NCBI GenBank assembly: GCA_947631395.1
Contig: CANRLF010000009.1
Span: forward strand, 16,267 to 80,266
Origin: an uncultured Oscillospiraceae bacterium
Lineage (GTDB): Bacteria; Bacillota; Clostridia; Oscillospirales; Oscillospiraceae
Length of the DNA: 64,000 nucleotides
Reading direction: 5' to 3'
Position 1 is the first letter of the stretch; every line of letters starts with the position of its first letter. Position numbers and translations under genes: made by a program. The notes beneath the pieces were generated by a model. The model ran no database searches. It saw only the letters and a program-made list of their open reading frames with translations, and had not been told where the DNA came from. Positions 27,362 through 35,967 of this stretch are shown one piece after another.

Positions 27362-27901
27362 TCACAGCACCGTATCCCGCAGGCCCTTCTCTATCCGGTC
27401 CAACCTGTCCTTTACGGTACCATCGTAACGCTTTCCGGCGCACTCCAGGCGCATACCGCCCAGCACGGACCGGTCCACCACTTCTTTTAAAATGATCTTC
27501 TTCCCAAAGACTGCGTCCAAACGGGTGAGGAGCTTTTCCCGCATCCTGTTGTCCAGCTCCACCGCGGTGGTGACTGCGACCTCCATGATGCCGTTGTCCT
27601 CATAGTACCGCTGGCGGAAAGCCTCCACACAGCTGGGTAGCTCCGCTACCGCCTCCCTGTCCACAAGGATCTTAAGGAAGCTTGTGATGTAAACGTGCAC
27701 GTGGCCGTCGAAGGCCTGGCCCACCGCCTCCCGCCGCTCCTCCTTCGTTATGGATGGAGTGCTCAGAAGGCGCGTATAGTCCGGGTTCTGTCCAAAGAGC
27801 TCCACACAGCTGTCCAGCTGGCTCAGAAGCGTCTCGGCTATGCCCTCGTCCCGGGCCAGCTCATAGAGCGACCTGCCGTAAAGCCTCGATAGCTCAGTCA
27901 T
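27362..27901 (-). CDS. atpH: ATP synthase F1 subunit delta
   Basis: Peripheral-stalk subunit joining F1 alpha to subunit b. Seen: 179 residues; LSRLYGRSLYELARDEG start, C-terminal VDRSVLGGMRLECAGKRYDGTVKDRL motif typical of OSCP/delta. ATG 27901 is preferred, because AGGTGAGG ends just before it while the earlier GTG lies inside that RBS. Overlaps the atpF stop by 8 bases. Confidence 0.95.
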   Translation of the reverse strand: MTELSRLYGRSLYELARDEGIAETLLSQLDSCVELFGQNPDYTRLLSTPSITKEERREAVGQAFDGHVHVYITSFLKILVDREAVAELPSCVEAFRQRYYEDNGIMEVAVTTAVELDNRMREKLLTRLDAVFGKKIILKEVVDRSVLGGMRLECAGKRYDGTVKDRLDRIEKGLRDTVL

Positions 27902-28403
27902 CGGCCTCACCTAATTTCCCGATGAAGTCCGAAACAAGGCGGGCGTGATCGGCCTCGCTGATCTCCCTGCCCACCACCTCTGTGGCGATGGATATGGAGA
28001 TGGAGGAGATCTCGTTTTTCACCTCGTTCAAGGCCTTCTTCTTCTCCTGGGCGATGTCGGACTCTGCCTTGGTCATAATGGCCGCGGCACTCTCTCGGGC
28101 GTCGGCGAGAATCTCCGCCTCGCGCTTCTGGGCGCGGGATACCGCGTCCCGGAGGATCTCGTCACGCTCCGCCCTGGCGGAGCTCAGGTGCTCCTCATAA
28201 TCCGCCTGGAGCTGAGCCGCCTGGGCCTTTGAAGCCTCGGCGTCGGCGTACATATCGTCGATCTCCTTCTGGCGACTGTCGATCATCTTCTTCACGGGCT
28301 TGAAGAGGAATTTCTTCAAGAGGAGGAAGGTGATTATCATGTTGCAGAAGGTAAAGAGCGCGGTCCAGGGATTTATACCGACTATCTGCTCAAACCCTGT
28401 CAT
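27894..28403 (-). CDS. atpF: ATP synthase F0 subunit b
   Basis: Peripheral-stalk subunit. Seen: 169 residues; one N-terminal transmembrane helix (INPWTALFTFCNMIITFLLL), then a long charged Ala/Glu/Lys coiled coil (residues 35-150) typical of subunit b. Confidence 0.95.
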   Translation of the reverse strand: MTGFEQIVGINPWTALFTFCNMIITFLLLKKFLFKPVKKMIDSRQKEIDDMYADAEASKAQAAQLQADYEEHLSSARAERDEILRDAVSRAQKREAEILADARESAAAIMTKAESDIAQEKKKALNEVKNEISSISISIATEVVGREISEADHARLVSDFIGKLGEADD

Positions 28404-28494
28404 ATAGACCGCTCCTTTCTACACGAAAATTGGTTCCCTTACCGGCACAGCGTCCGGCATGGGGCTTCCGCTGACCGTTGACGGCCACCTCTCA

Positions 28495-28740
28495 TCAATA
28501 GAGGAACAGAAGCAGAAGCGCGATGACCAGGGAGTAGATACCCGTGGACTCGGTGATGGCGCAGCCCATGATCATGTTAGTACGGAGCGTACCGGCGGAC
28601 TCGGGCTGACGGGCCATACCCTCAAGGGCCTTACCCACGGCGTTACCCTCGCCGAGAGCGGGGCCGATGGCTCCGATACCCATGCAAAGTCCCGCGCCGA
28701 TGGCGACGGCGGCTTCCTTTATGGCTTCCGCGATATTCAT
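28495..28740 (-). CDS. atpE: ATP synthase F0 subunit c, sodium-type with two carboxylates
   Basis: Rotor-ring subunit that carries the coupling ion. Seen: 81 residues forming two transmembrane helices joined by the ARQPE loop. Helix 2 has Glu64-Ser65-Thr66-x-x-Tyr69 ([10 protein letters not shown]), the sodium-binding signature. In helix 1 the position occupied by Gln32 in the Ilyobacter tartaricus ring is Glu31 ([11 protein letters not shown]). A second carboxylate there is known from the Fusobacterium nucleatum c-ring, described as a two-carboxylate sodium motif. So sodium coupling is likely. Separated from atpB by 59 bases and preceded by AGGAGG. Confidence 0.95.
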   Translation of the reverse strand: MNIAEAIKEAAVAIGAGLCMGIGAIGPALGEGNAVGKALEGMARQPESAGTLRTNMIMGCAITESTGIYSLVIALLLLFLY

Positions 28741-28799
28741 AACATTTACCTCCTGAAAGTATTATTGACTTTAATATTTTGAGCTCTCACGAGCCAAAA

Positions 28800-29660
28800 T
28801 CACTTGCTTTTCTCCTCCCGGGGCGGGCAGGCCATGCCCACATAGACCATGGTGAGGAGCGAGAACACCAGCGCCTGGACGCCTCCTGAGAACACGTCGA
28901 AATAGAGGCTCAATATTCCGGGAAGTCCCACCTGCAAAATGGGCACCTTGGCAAAAACTCCGAAATACTCCAGCGCCGCCGATACCGCCAGGGCGATAAC
29001 CGCCCCGCCGAGTATCTTCATCCACAGCTTTCTTTTCCCGAAGCCGAATACCATTACGACTATACCGATAACGCCTACCGCCGCGATCTCCAGGGCGCCG
29101 TAGGATTTAATAAGCCCTAAGATCGCCGTGCTCCCCGCGGCCAGGGCGGAATATAGAAGGCTCATCAGCACTCCGCCGCCCATGATATTTCCGAAGTGAC
29201 GGAAGGCCATACTGACTGGCTGGGCGATGTCGGAGATTATGTTCATGGGGTTTATGTACCCCTTCAGGAACGATTTAAGTCCGCTGTACTTGATGGTACA
29301 GCCCCACACAAGGAAGCTCGTCATAAGCGCCCAGGTGAGGGTGGTGGATATGTCCGAGGTGGTGGACTTCAAAATGCCCGTCATGCCGATGAGGGACCCG
29401 CAGATGGAGCTTAAAAACAGCGTTGCGATGTAGGGCATCCAATATGAATTATGCTTGCCCATGGTCTCCTCAACGAGGTTGTAGATCATGGTCACGCCCT
29501 TCTCGGTTATGACCTGCATCCGGCCCGGGCGTTTTTTCAGGTTCCTGCCCAAAAAGTACCCGGCAACACACAGAAGCACCATCACCACGAAGCTGGATAC
29601 GGTCGTCTGGGTGATGATGTTCATGCCGTTTATCTGAAGATAAATTTTCGGGCCGTTCAC
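28800..29660 (-). CDS. atpB: ATP synthase F0 subunit a
   Basis: Stator subunit with the ion half-channels. Seen: 286 residues, six or so hydrophobic segments; helix with the essential Arg in QPVSMAFRHFGNIMGGGVL, and the C-terminal helix region SLYFDVFSGGVQALVFSLLTMVY. Overlaps the upstream subunit I gene by 4 bases. Confidence 0.95.
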   Translation of the reverse strand: MNGPKIYLQINGMNIITQTTVSSFVVMVLLCVAGYFLGRNLKKRPGRMQVITEKGVTMIYNLVEETMGKHNSYWMPYIATLFLSSICGSLIGMTGILKSTTSDISTTLTWALMTSFLVWGCTIKYSGLKSFLKGYINPMNIISDIAQPVSMAFRHFGNIMGGGVLMSLLYSALAAGSTAILGLIKSYGALEIAAVGVIGIVVMVFGFGKRKLWMKILGGAVIALAVSAALEYFGVFAKVPILQVGLPGILSLYFDVFSGGVQALVFSLLTMVYVGMACPPREEKSK

Positions 29661-30058
29661 TTTTTCTCACCGTCCTTGCGGAAAAACTCGGTAATATATA
29701 TGCTCAGCTGTACGAACACCAGCGGCAGTACCGCCGCCAGCGGGTCGAGAGTCGTCGTTTTCAAAACCACTATGTATATGGCCGCCAGAACGATCAGTCT
29801 CAGCACCGAGGAGCCCTGGACAGCCGCCTTGGCCTTGCCCGGGTCGCCGCCCTCCGCCCTGTCGGCGGCACGTGACACCGTGACGGTCAGGGCCAGGAAA
29901 TTAAGGACCGACACCACCGCGCCAAAGATCGCCCCGAAGAGCACATTCAGGCTGAAACGCCCGATAATAGCGTAAACTCCGAGCTCCAGGGCCGTGAGCC
30001 CCGCCACGCAGATGGCTATTTTGAAAAACTGCCGTATCGCCGCGTCGTTGTGGTACAT
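29657..30058 (-). CDS. atpI: ATP synthase subunit I-like membrane protein
   Basis: Small membrane protein at the 5' end of atp operons; AtpI helps assemble the c-ring, notably in sodium-type enzymes. Seen: 133 residues, four hydrophobic segments (about 12-30, 36-58, 84-101, 106-125) with a charged loop in the middle (RAADRAEGGDPGKAK). Its TGA overlaps the atpB ATG. Family call rests on topology and position. Confidence 0.85.
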   Translation of the reverse strand: MYHNDAAIRQFFKIAICVAGLTALELGVYAIIGRFSLNVLFGAIFGAVVSVLNFLALTVTVSRAADRAEGGDPGKAKAAVQGSSVLRLIVLAAIYIVVLKTTTLDPLAAVLPLVFVQLSIYITEFFRKDGEKK

Positions 30059-30067
30059 GGAAAAACC

Positions 30068-30331
30068 TCACTTGTGCTCATTAAAGCCCACGCCGGAGTC
30101 CTTATCGTCGCTTTTTGCCTGCCTGTCCATGGCCTTCAGCGAGGACCAGAGGCCGGAGGCCGCGCCGCCAACGCCCAGGATCACGCCGATAACGACTACC
30201 CAGGGCCCCAGCTCAAAGCGGTTTCTCAGCCACACGGACCCCCAGACGCAGAGCACCACGGGTCCCACAACGGATATGCCAAACTGCGTGAGCCACACAA
30301 TGGCGCTCAGAACTCCAAATCCCTTTCGCAT
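30068..30331 (-). CDS. AtpZ/AtpI-family putative F0F1-ATPase accessory protein
   Basis: First gene of the ATP synthase operon. Seen: 87 residues, two transmembrane helices; the first part (IVWLTQFGISVVGPVVL) and the second (VVVIGVILGVGGAASGLW) match the AtpZ group, proposed to assist magnesium/calcium handling or F0 assembly. The C-terminal tail is charged. Its start region has been duplicated: two 21 bp copies each contain AAAGAGTATGC, and the downstream ATG (30331) is the one in frame. Confidence 0.8.
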   Translation of the reverse strand: MRKGFGVLSAIVWLTQFGISVVGPVVLCVWGSVWLRNRFELGPWVVVIGVILGVGGAASGLWSSLKAMDRQAKSDDKDSGVGFNEHK

Positions 30332-30369
30332 ACTCTTTCACCGAATAAGCATACTCTTTTACCAAATAA
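30328..30369 (-). repeat. Tandem 21 bp duplication of the atp operon translation start
   Basis: Two adjacent 21 bp copies (30328-30348, 30349-30369) differing at two positions. Each carries an RBS-like AAAGAG and an ATG. The upstream ATG opens a four-codon frame ending in TGA just before the true start. Confidence 0.85.
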
Positions 30370-30380
30370 ACTTACCTTTT

Positions 30381-30409
30381 AATATACTCTATACGGAAAG
30401 AAAAGTCAA
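30381..30409 (-). promoter_or_regulatory. Promoter of the ATP synthase operon
   Basis: Minus strand: TTGACT (30404-30409), 17 bp, TATATT (30381-30386). Confidence 0.8.
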
Positions 30410-30458
30410 TAAATTTCCGTAAAGTCCGCCCCGTAATGGCCCGCGGCGGAGCGCCAAA

Positions 30459-32498
30459 TCACTGTATCTGCCTGTAATAGAGCCCGCCTGTGCGTGGAGC
30501 GGCGGAGGGGACGCCGTTTTTGTACTGTTCTATAACAGTTTTGACCTCCTCCGGTGACTCGGTGGTGAAGCTCAGGGTCAAAAAGTCGAGCTTTGGCAGT
30601 CTTTTCTCCGCTATGTGCAATGGCACAGAATTTAAAAGTGTGCCGTACCTCCGCTCTGAGCATATCACCGGGAATTTTACGCCCCGGCGGTCCGTGAGCT
30701 CCCGGCGGCCGTCACATCCGCCGCACCCGCCTTTGCCCCTGACGGGGCAGGCCCGAAAGCGCATGAGGGGCAGTCTGCCGTAGGCCACTATCCCCCGGGG
30801 GATCGACCCGCCCAGGGCGGCGATCCTGCCAATGCCCAGCTCAAAAGACACGGTAGCGGCGGCAAGGCCCGCCCGCTCCAGCTCCAGAAGGGCCCCGGTG
30901 TTCATCACATTCATCCCCGCGCCCCCATAGGCCGACATATTGAGCCTCCGGCCCAGTTCCACGCCGTAGAGATTATCGCATATCACGGCCCTGGCCCCCC
31001 GATCCCGGAGGGCCTCCAGTCTCAATTCCAGGTTGGCCCCGTCCCCGTCAAAATCCAATGTCGGGAGCTCAATTATCAACATATCCCCATGTTTTTCCAC
31101 AAAATTGGAACTTTTTTCCGCTTCATTAATCGGCAGGATCACACGATTTATGGACATTTCTCCGGGAACTTGTTGAATGCTGTCGAAGCGTCCCCAAATT
31201 TCCGTGATTTTCCCACCATCTGTGGAATATTGGCTTATCCCGGAAATCGGTGGGTCCAGAAGCTTTAGCGGTACGGGTCTTCCCCGGCGGCGCGTCAGCT
31301 CCTCCAGAGCCTCCCGGCGTAGCGCGTTGAGGGCGGCGGCGGGCGCCATGAGCCCCGGCTCCACCTCGGCGTCAAAGCTTTTCACAAAGTACGGCGTCCC
31401 GCCGGTCTTCTCAAGGCTTTTCCTGGCGGTCTCGGCGTCGGTGGGGCGATTAACGGCGCTCTGGGGCTTATCGCCGGTGACGGTCACGCTCTCGCCCTCG
31501 CAATTTACCGTGAGCTCCGTTTTATCCGGCGTCATTTTAAAGCTCATATTGACCGGCACGGACTGCCGCTCGCTCCGATAGAGTCCCGCCAGCCTTCCCA
31601 GTACTCCCTGGGCGGCGGTGACGTCCTCCTTCTCCCGGTAGCCGAACATCGTAATGTCCCGTTTGCCCGTAATGTAACCGTCGGTAAAGCCACTCCGGGA
31701 AAATACGGCCCTCAGTGTCTCCTCGTCCACAGGCTCGCCCCTGAGGGCCGCCCGCACCGCCGTGACGGCCGCCGCCACGTACTCCGGGCGCTTCATTCGT
31801 CCCTCGATCTTAAAGGAGGTCACTCCGGCCTCTGCCAGATCCCTTGCGTATTTTACATGGGACATGTCCTTTAAAGACAGGGCGTGACCACGCTCGCCGT
31901 TATTGAAATCAAGGCGGCAGGGCTGGGCGCAATAGCCCCGGTTGCCACTCCGGCCACCCAGCATTGAGCTCAAGTAGCACTGCCCCGAGGCGCACATACA
32001 CAGCGCCCCGTGGATGAATACCTCCGTCTCTATACCGCACCGGGCGGTGATGTGCTCTATCTCCTTTAATGTGAGCTCCCTTGCCAGCACAACTCTGGAA
32101 AAGCCCAGATCCGCGGCCATTTTCGCCCCGTCCAGGTTATGGACCGTCATCTGCGTGGATGCGTGGCGCTGAAGGTCCGGCACACGCTCACGAAACCTGG
32201 CGGCCACGCCCAGGTCCTGGATTATCACAGCGTCCGCTCCGGCCCGGGCTATCTCGTCGACCGTATCGTCAAGCCGCGGAAGCTCAGCGTCCATCACAAG
32301 CGTATTGACCGTGACGTGGGTCTTCAGGCCCCGGACGTGGCAATAGGAGACGGCCTCGGAAAGCCGTCCCTCACCGAAATTTTCGGCGTTCTGTCGGGCG
32401 TTGAAGCCCCCGGCCCCGAGGTACACCGCGTCCGCCCCGCATCTTGCGGCGGCCACAAGCTGTTCCCATCCCCCGGCGGGGGCCAATACCTCAACCAT
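30459..32498 (-). CDS. U32-family protein with DUF3656 (RlhA-like)
   Basis: Relative of the E. coli U32 proteins RlhA and TrhP, which hydroxylate RNA bases rather than acting as proteases. Seen: 679 residues; N-terminal TIM-barrel-like U32 domain beginning EVLAPAGGWEQLVAAARCGADAVYLG, family motif EVFIHGALCMCASGQCYLSS followed by GGRSGNRGYCAQPCR, whose cysteines could bind iron-sulfur. A long C-terminal extension (DUF3656-type, from about residue 370) follows. The long form resembles RlhA (23S rRNA C2501 hydroxylation). Overlaps the upstream U32 gene by 8 bases; last gene of trxB-dut-U32-U32. Confidence 0.88.
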   Translation of the reverse strand: MVEVLAPAGGWEQLVAAARCGADAVYLGAGGFNARQNAENFGEGRLSEAVSYCHVRGLKTHVTVNTLVMDAELPRLDDTVDEIARAGADAVIIQDLGVAARFRERVPDLQRHASTQMTVHNLDGAKMAADLGFSRVVLARELTLKEIEHITARCGIETEVFIHGALCMCASGQCYLSSMLGGRSGNRGYCAQPCRLDFNNGERGHALSLKDMSHVKYARDLAEAGVTSFKIEGRMKRPEYVAAAVTAVRAALRGEPVDEETLRAVFSRSGFTDGYITGKRDITMFGYREKEDVTAAQGVLGRLAGLYRSERQSVPVNMSFKMTPDKTELTVNCEGESVTVTGDKPQSAVNRPTDAETARKSLEKTGGTPYFVKSFDAEVEPGLMAPAAALNALRREALEELTRRRGRPVPLKLLDPPISGISQYSTDGGKITEIWGRFDSIQQVPGEMSINRVILPINEAEKSSNFVEKHGDMLIIELPTLDFDGDGANLELRLEALRDRGARAVICDNLYGVELGRRLNMSAYGGAGMNVMNTGALLELERAGLAAATVSFELGIGRIAALGGSIPRGIVAYGRLPLMRFRACPVRGKGGCGGCDGRRELTDRRGVKFPVICSERRYGTLLNSVPLHIAEKRLPKLDFLTLSFTTESPEEVKTVIEQYKNGVPSAAPRTGGLYYRQIQ

Positions 32499-33687
32499 CT
32501 TCCCGTCTCCTCAGAAAGTCCCCCGCTCCGGCGTCAATGCCGCAGGGGATATACAATATCTCGTTTGGGTGGGGCGCGGCGTCCCGCTCCTCCCCGGTGT
32601 CCGTCAGTATCCTCGTGACCTCGAAGCTCTCTGCCCTTCGCCCGGGGGACAGAATTTCAAGGGTCTGGCCCACCTTGAAATTATTCCGTTGCCTTACCTT
32701 CAAAAATCCGTCCCGGCTCTCAAGAATGTTCCCCACGAACACGCACTCCTGCCGGTAGCGACCGTCGTTTGCGTGATTATTACGGACATACCCGTGGTAA
32801 AACCCGTCGGAGTACGGCCGGTGCTTCACGCCCTCCAGCTCCCGCCGACAATATTCGATGTCCCCTCCGTCAAGGGCCATGCGGTAGGCGTTGACGACGC
32901 TGGCCACATAGTAGGCGGTTTTCATCCGCCCCTCGATCTTAAAGGACGTGACTCCCGCGTCCCTGAGCTCCCCGAGCATGTCGATACAGCATAGGTCGTG
33001 GGAGCTCAAGATAGCCGTGTAGCCACCGTCCTCCTCTATGGGGAAATACTCCCCGGGACGCTTCTCCTCCATGAGGGCGTAGCTCCACCTGCAAGGCTGG
33101 GCGCACTCGCCCCGGTTGCCGCTCCTGCCTGTGAGATACGAGCTTATTATGCACCGGCCCGACACCGCCATACACATTGCCCCGTGGACGAACGCCTCAA
33201 GCTCCAGAGTTTTCGGCGTCATGGCCCGTATCCTCGCTATGTCCTCAACGGTCGTCTCTCTTGCCAGGACTATCCGCTTGACGCCTAGGTCATGGTAGGC
33301 CCTGGCGGAGGCGTAGTTCATACAGCTTGCCTGGGTGGACAGGTGTATCTCCAGCTCCGGCGCGGCCCTGCGTATTTCTGAGATGACCCCCAGGTCCGAA
33401 GCTATGACCGCGTCCGCGCCCATGTGGTAAAGCGTCCGGGCGTACTCACCGGCGAGAGGTATCTCCTCGTTTTTCGCGAGGGAGTTCAGTGCCACATAAA
33501 GCCGCTTTTTCTCCCGGTGGACCCGCTCCACCGCCGCGGTCATGGTGTCTCTGTCAAACCCCGCGGATTTTGCCCGGAGCTGAAGTGTCTCGCCGCCCAC
33601 ATAGACGGCGTCCGCGCCAAATCTCAGCGCCGCCTCCAGGCTCTCCATATCCCCCGCCGGGGCCAAAAGCTCCGCTCCCACTGTCAC
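32491..33687 (-). CDS. U32-family protein (TrhP/YrrO-like)
   Basis: Short-form U32 protein, 398 residues; characterised relatives make 5-hydroxyuridine at the tRNA wobble position. Seen: ELLAPAGDMESLEAALRFGADAVYVG start, FVHGAMCMAVSGRCIISSYLTG and SGNRGECAQPCRW with the four conserved Cys, and a C-terminal beta domain (residues 310-398). Lies between dut (4-base overlap) and the longer U32 gene (8-base overlap), so translation is coupled. Assignment to tRNA rather than rRNA is by family resemblance. Confidence 0.88.
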   Translation of the reverse strand: MTVGAELLAPAGDMESLEAALRFGADAVYVGGETLQLRAKSAGFDRDTMTAAVERVHREKKRLYVALNSLAKNEEIPLAGEYARTLYHMGADAVIASDLGVISEIRRAAPELEIHLSTQASCMNYASARAYHDLGVKRIVLARETTVEDIARIRAMTPKTLELEAFVHGAMCMAVSGRCIISSYLTGRSGNRGECAQPCRWSYALMEEKRPGEYFPIEEDGGYTAILSSHDLCCIDMLGELRDAGVTSFKIEGRMKTAYYVASVVNAYRMALDGGDIEYCRRELEGVKHRPYSDGFYHGYVRNNHANDGRYRQECVFVGNILESRDGFLKVRQRNNFKVGQTLEILSPGRRAESFEVTRILTDTGEERDAAPHPNEILYIPCGIDAGAGDFLRRREDG

Positions 33688-34127
33688 TTACCTGTGGAGC
33701 CGAAGCCTCCGGCGCCCCGCTGTGTGTCGGAAAGCTCGTCGACCTCCGTAAACTCCGTGAAGGCCACCGGCATCACGACCATCTGGGCGATCCTCTGCCC
33801 AGGCGACACGGTAGCCGGTTTATTTGAGTGGTTCATCAGCGCCACCATATACTCCCCCCGGTAATCGGAATCCGCCACGCCCACCTTGTTGGCCGGGGCG
33901 AGACCGGTCTTGGAGGCAAGGCCGCTCCTGGCGAAGATGAAAGCCGCGTAACCCACGGGTATCTCGGCGGCAAGGCCGGTATGTATGAACACCGTCTCGC
34001 CGGGAGCGATCACGATGTCATCATCCAGCACGGCGCACAGGTCCGCGCCCGCGGCAAATTCCGAGCCCCGGACCGGCGTCACCGCACGGGGATCCAGCTT
34101 TTTTATTTTTACAGTCACCTTTTCCAT
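33684..34127 (-). CDS. dut: dUTP diphosphatase
   Basis: Trimeric dUTPase that converts dUTP to dUMP and keeps uracil out of DNA. Seen: 147 residues with the five motifs, including the AGADLCAVLDD region, FARSGLASKTGL, NKVGVADSDYRGEYMVALMN, GQRIAQMVV and the C-terminal P-loop-like RGAGGFGSTGK. Complete and normal length. Operon member between trxB and the U32 genes. Confidence 0.96.
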   Translation of the reverse strand: MEKVTVKIKKLDPRAVTPVRGSEFAAGADLCAVLDDDIVIAPGETVFIHTGLAAEIPVGYAAFIFARSGLASKTGLAPANKVGVADSDYRGEYMVALMNHSNKPATVSPGQRIAQMVVMPVAFTEFTEVDELSDTQRGAGGFGSTGK

Positions 34128-34172
34128 GTCATTTTTCCCTTTCTGTATCTTTATCGGAACCGCAGTCGGTAC

Positions 34173-35090
34173 TCACCTTCGCATGTTCTCGTACCTCGAC
34201 GCCGCAGTTCCGGCCACGGCCCCGTCGGAGGCCGCCGTCACCAGCTGGCGTAAGGACTTTGCCCTGCAGTCCCCGGCCACGTATACCCCCGGCGTGCCCG
34301 TCTCGCAGTCCTCACCGGCCAGGATATAACCGGCGTCGTCGAGCCTGCATATGTTTTCAAACCGCTTGGTATCCGGCACCATACCGATGGCGGTGAACAC
34401 CCCGGGCGTGGGAAGCTCCCTCTCCTCCCCGGTCTCAACGTCCCTGACCGTCATGGCCCGGACCCTGCCGTTCCCGTCCGCGAGGATCTGCGTGGGGATG
34501 CACGGAGTCAAAAATTCAACATTTGTCTTACTTTTCGCCGCCTCAATGAGGTGCCTCTCCGCCCTAAATTCCCGTCTTCTGTGGACGATGTAAACCTTTT
34601 CACATATCCCCGCAAGGTATAGGGCGTCCTCGAAGGCCGTGTTGCCACCGCCCACCACCGCCACGGGCCTACCCCTGAAAAAGGCCCCGTCGCAGGAAGC
34701 GCAGGTGGACACACCCCTGCCGGAAAGCTCCGCGGCTCCCGGGCAGTCAAGCTTCCGGTGACCGGCGCCGGTGGCGATGATGACGGCCATCGCCTCATAG
34801 TCGCCCTTTGCTGTTTTGACAAGCTTCGTGTCCCCGCGAAGCTCGACTCCGGTGACCTCTGCGCTTTTCAGCTCCGCGCCGAGATCCAGCGCCTGTCTTT
34901 GCCAGTTGTCCGCCAGCCGCCAGCCCTCGATGGAGCTGATAGCCGGGAAGTTCTCTACGTTTTGGGAATTGATTATCTGCCCACCGCAGACGGTGATCTC
35001 GAGTATTAGCGTGGACAGTCCCGCCCTTCTAGCGTAGACCGCCGCCGTCAGCCCCGCGGGGCCGCCTCCGATTATTATAAGGTCGTACAT
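34173..35090 (-). CDS. trxB: Thioredoxin reductase
   Basis: NADPH-dependent flavoprotein that reduces thioredoxin. Seen: 305 residues; FAD-binding GGGPAGLTAAVYARRAG, redox-active CASCD, NADPH-binding GGGNTAFEDALYL, and C-terminal GVYVAGDCRAKSLRQLVTAA. ATG 35090 follows GGAGGAGCGT; an in-frame TTG lies further upstream but overlaps the RBS. Divergent from trxA with a shared 100-base promoter region; head of the trxB-dut-U32-U32 operon. Confidence 0.96.
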   Translation of the reverse strand: MYDLIIIGGGPAGLTAAVYARRAGLSTLILEITVCGGQIINSQNVENFPAISSIEGWRLADNWQRQALDLGAELKSAEVTGVELRGDTKLVKTAKGDYEAMAVIIATGAGHRKLDCPGAAELSGRGVSTCASCDGAFFRGRPVAVVGGGNTAFEDALYLAGICEKVYIVHRRREFRAERHLIEAAKSKTNVEFLTPCIPTQILADGNGRVRAMTVRDVETGEERELPTPGVFTAIGMVPDTKRFENICRLDDAGYILAGEDCETGTPGVYVAGDCRAKSLRQLVTAASDGAVAGTAASRYENMRR

Positions 35091-35120
35091 ACGCTCCTCC
35101 AAGTAAAATTATCTGTATGT

Positions 35121-35172
35121 AGTATAACACAAGTTTAAATAAATTGACATGTATTGTGGAAAGAATTATAAT
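35121..35172. promoter_or_regulatory. Divergent trxB/trxA promoters
   Basis: trxA (plus): TTGACA (35144-35149), 17 bp, TATAAT (35167-35172), exact consensus. trxB (minus): extended -10 TGTTATACT (TATACT at 35121-35126) with no good -35. The two face away from one stretch of about 20 bases. Confidence 0.8.
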
Positions 35173-35196
35173 AAATAAAAAAAGGAGGTCATTAAT

Positions 35197-35505
35197 ATGG
35201 CTGAGATTATAAATAAGGACTCGTTTGATGAGAAGGTCCTGGGCTCCGACGTTCCCGTGGTCGTGGATTTCTTCGCCACCTGGTGCGGGCCATGCAGGAT
35301 GCTCTCCCCGATACTTGAGGAGATAGAGGGTGACAAGGCCGGGGCGGTCCGCTTTTACAAGGTCGACGTGGACCAGTCCCCTGAGCTCGCCATGAGCTAC
35401 AACGTCGTGAGCGTACCGACCCTGGTGCTGTTTAAGGGCGGCGCCCCCGTTTCCACCTCCGTGGGCCTCGCGCCGAGGTCCAAGCTGGAGTCCTTCATCG
35501 GCTGA
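35197..35505 (+). CDS. trxA: Thioredoxin
   Basis: Small disulfide reductase. Seen: 102 residues; active site ATWCGPCRML, cis-proline region SVPTLVLFKGG. AAAGGAGG precedes ATG 35197. Next to its reductase, so a complete thioredoxin system is encoded here. Confidence 0.97.
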   Translation: MAEIINKDSFDEKVLGSDVPVVVDFFATWCGPCRMLSPILEEIEGDKAGAVRFYKVDVDQSPELAMSYNVVSVPTLVLFKGGAPVSTSVGLAPRSKLESFIG

Positions 35506-35518
35506 GGTACAAAATTTA

Positions 35519-35553
35519 TCCCCCGCGCCGGCTCGGCTCGGGGGACGGTTTTT
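35519..35553 (+). terminator. Terminator after trxA
   Basis: 7 bp stem TCCCCCG/CGGGGGA with GC-rich loop, then ACGGTTTTT. Confidence 0.7.
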
Positions 35554-35560
35554 AATGTTC

Positions 35561-35743
35561 TCAGATGTCCGCGAAGACCTCTACCTCCTCCGGAGTAAAC
35601 TCCGGCGCGGGCGCCTGGTCCTTCTTCTTACCCAGGGAGCGCATGAGCTCCTCTATCTGCTTGCGGAAAACTATGACTGCCGTCACGGCGGTGGCAACAG
35701 TGGCGATCACCGACAGGAGAACGGCTATGCTCTTCTTGCTCAC
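35561..35743 (-). CDS. Small single-pass membrane protein, unknown
   Basis: Not recognised. Seen: 60 residues from a GTG at 35743 (GGGAGG 7 bases before); N-terminal KKSIAVLLSVIATVATAVTAVIVF is one membrane helix, followed by a basic/polar stretch and an acidic C-terminus (EFTPEEVEVFADI). An ATG further upstream would place the RBS inside the coding region. Convergent with trxA. YtxH-like small proteins look similar, but no firm link exists. Confidence 0.7.
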   Translation of the reverse strand: MSKKSIAVLLSVIATVATAVTAVIVFRKQIEELMRSLGKKKDQAPAPEFTPEEVEVFADI

Positions 35744-35904
35744 GGTCTGACCTCCCTTCTTGCGCATATTTTACACTATTTCGCCGGATAATTCAATACC
35801 CACTTGCCTGACTTTTCCGTAAAAATACCGGATATTGTCCCCACTTTGGCATTGCTTTGCTGTCTGCGGCGACTTTAAGGGCAAAAAATAGTGGATTTAC
35901 CATC

Positions 35905-35933
35905 TTGTATACATCGGTTTTTTGTATTATAAT
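35905..35933 (+). promoter_or_regulatory. Promoter of the yloU-yloV operon
   Basis: TTGTAT (35905-35910), 17 bp, TATAAT (35928-35933). Confidence 0.75.
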
Positions 35934-35967
35934 AATTTAACACGACTTTATTAAAAGGGGTGTATAT

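Noticed and set aside
30350..30369. Four-codon frame ATG CTT ATT CGG TGA as a real leader peptide
   Set aside because: It arises from the 21 bp duplication; without expression data it is reported as a repeat, not a gene.
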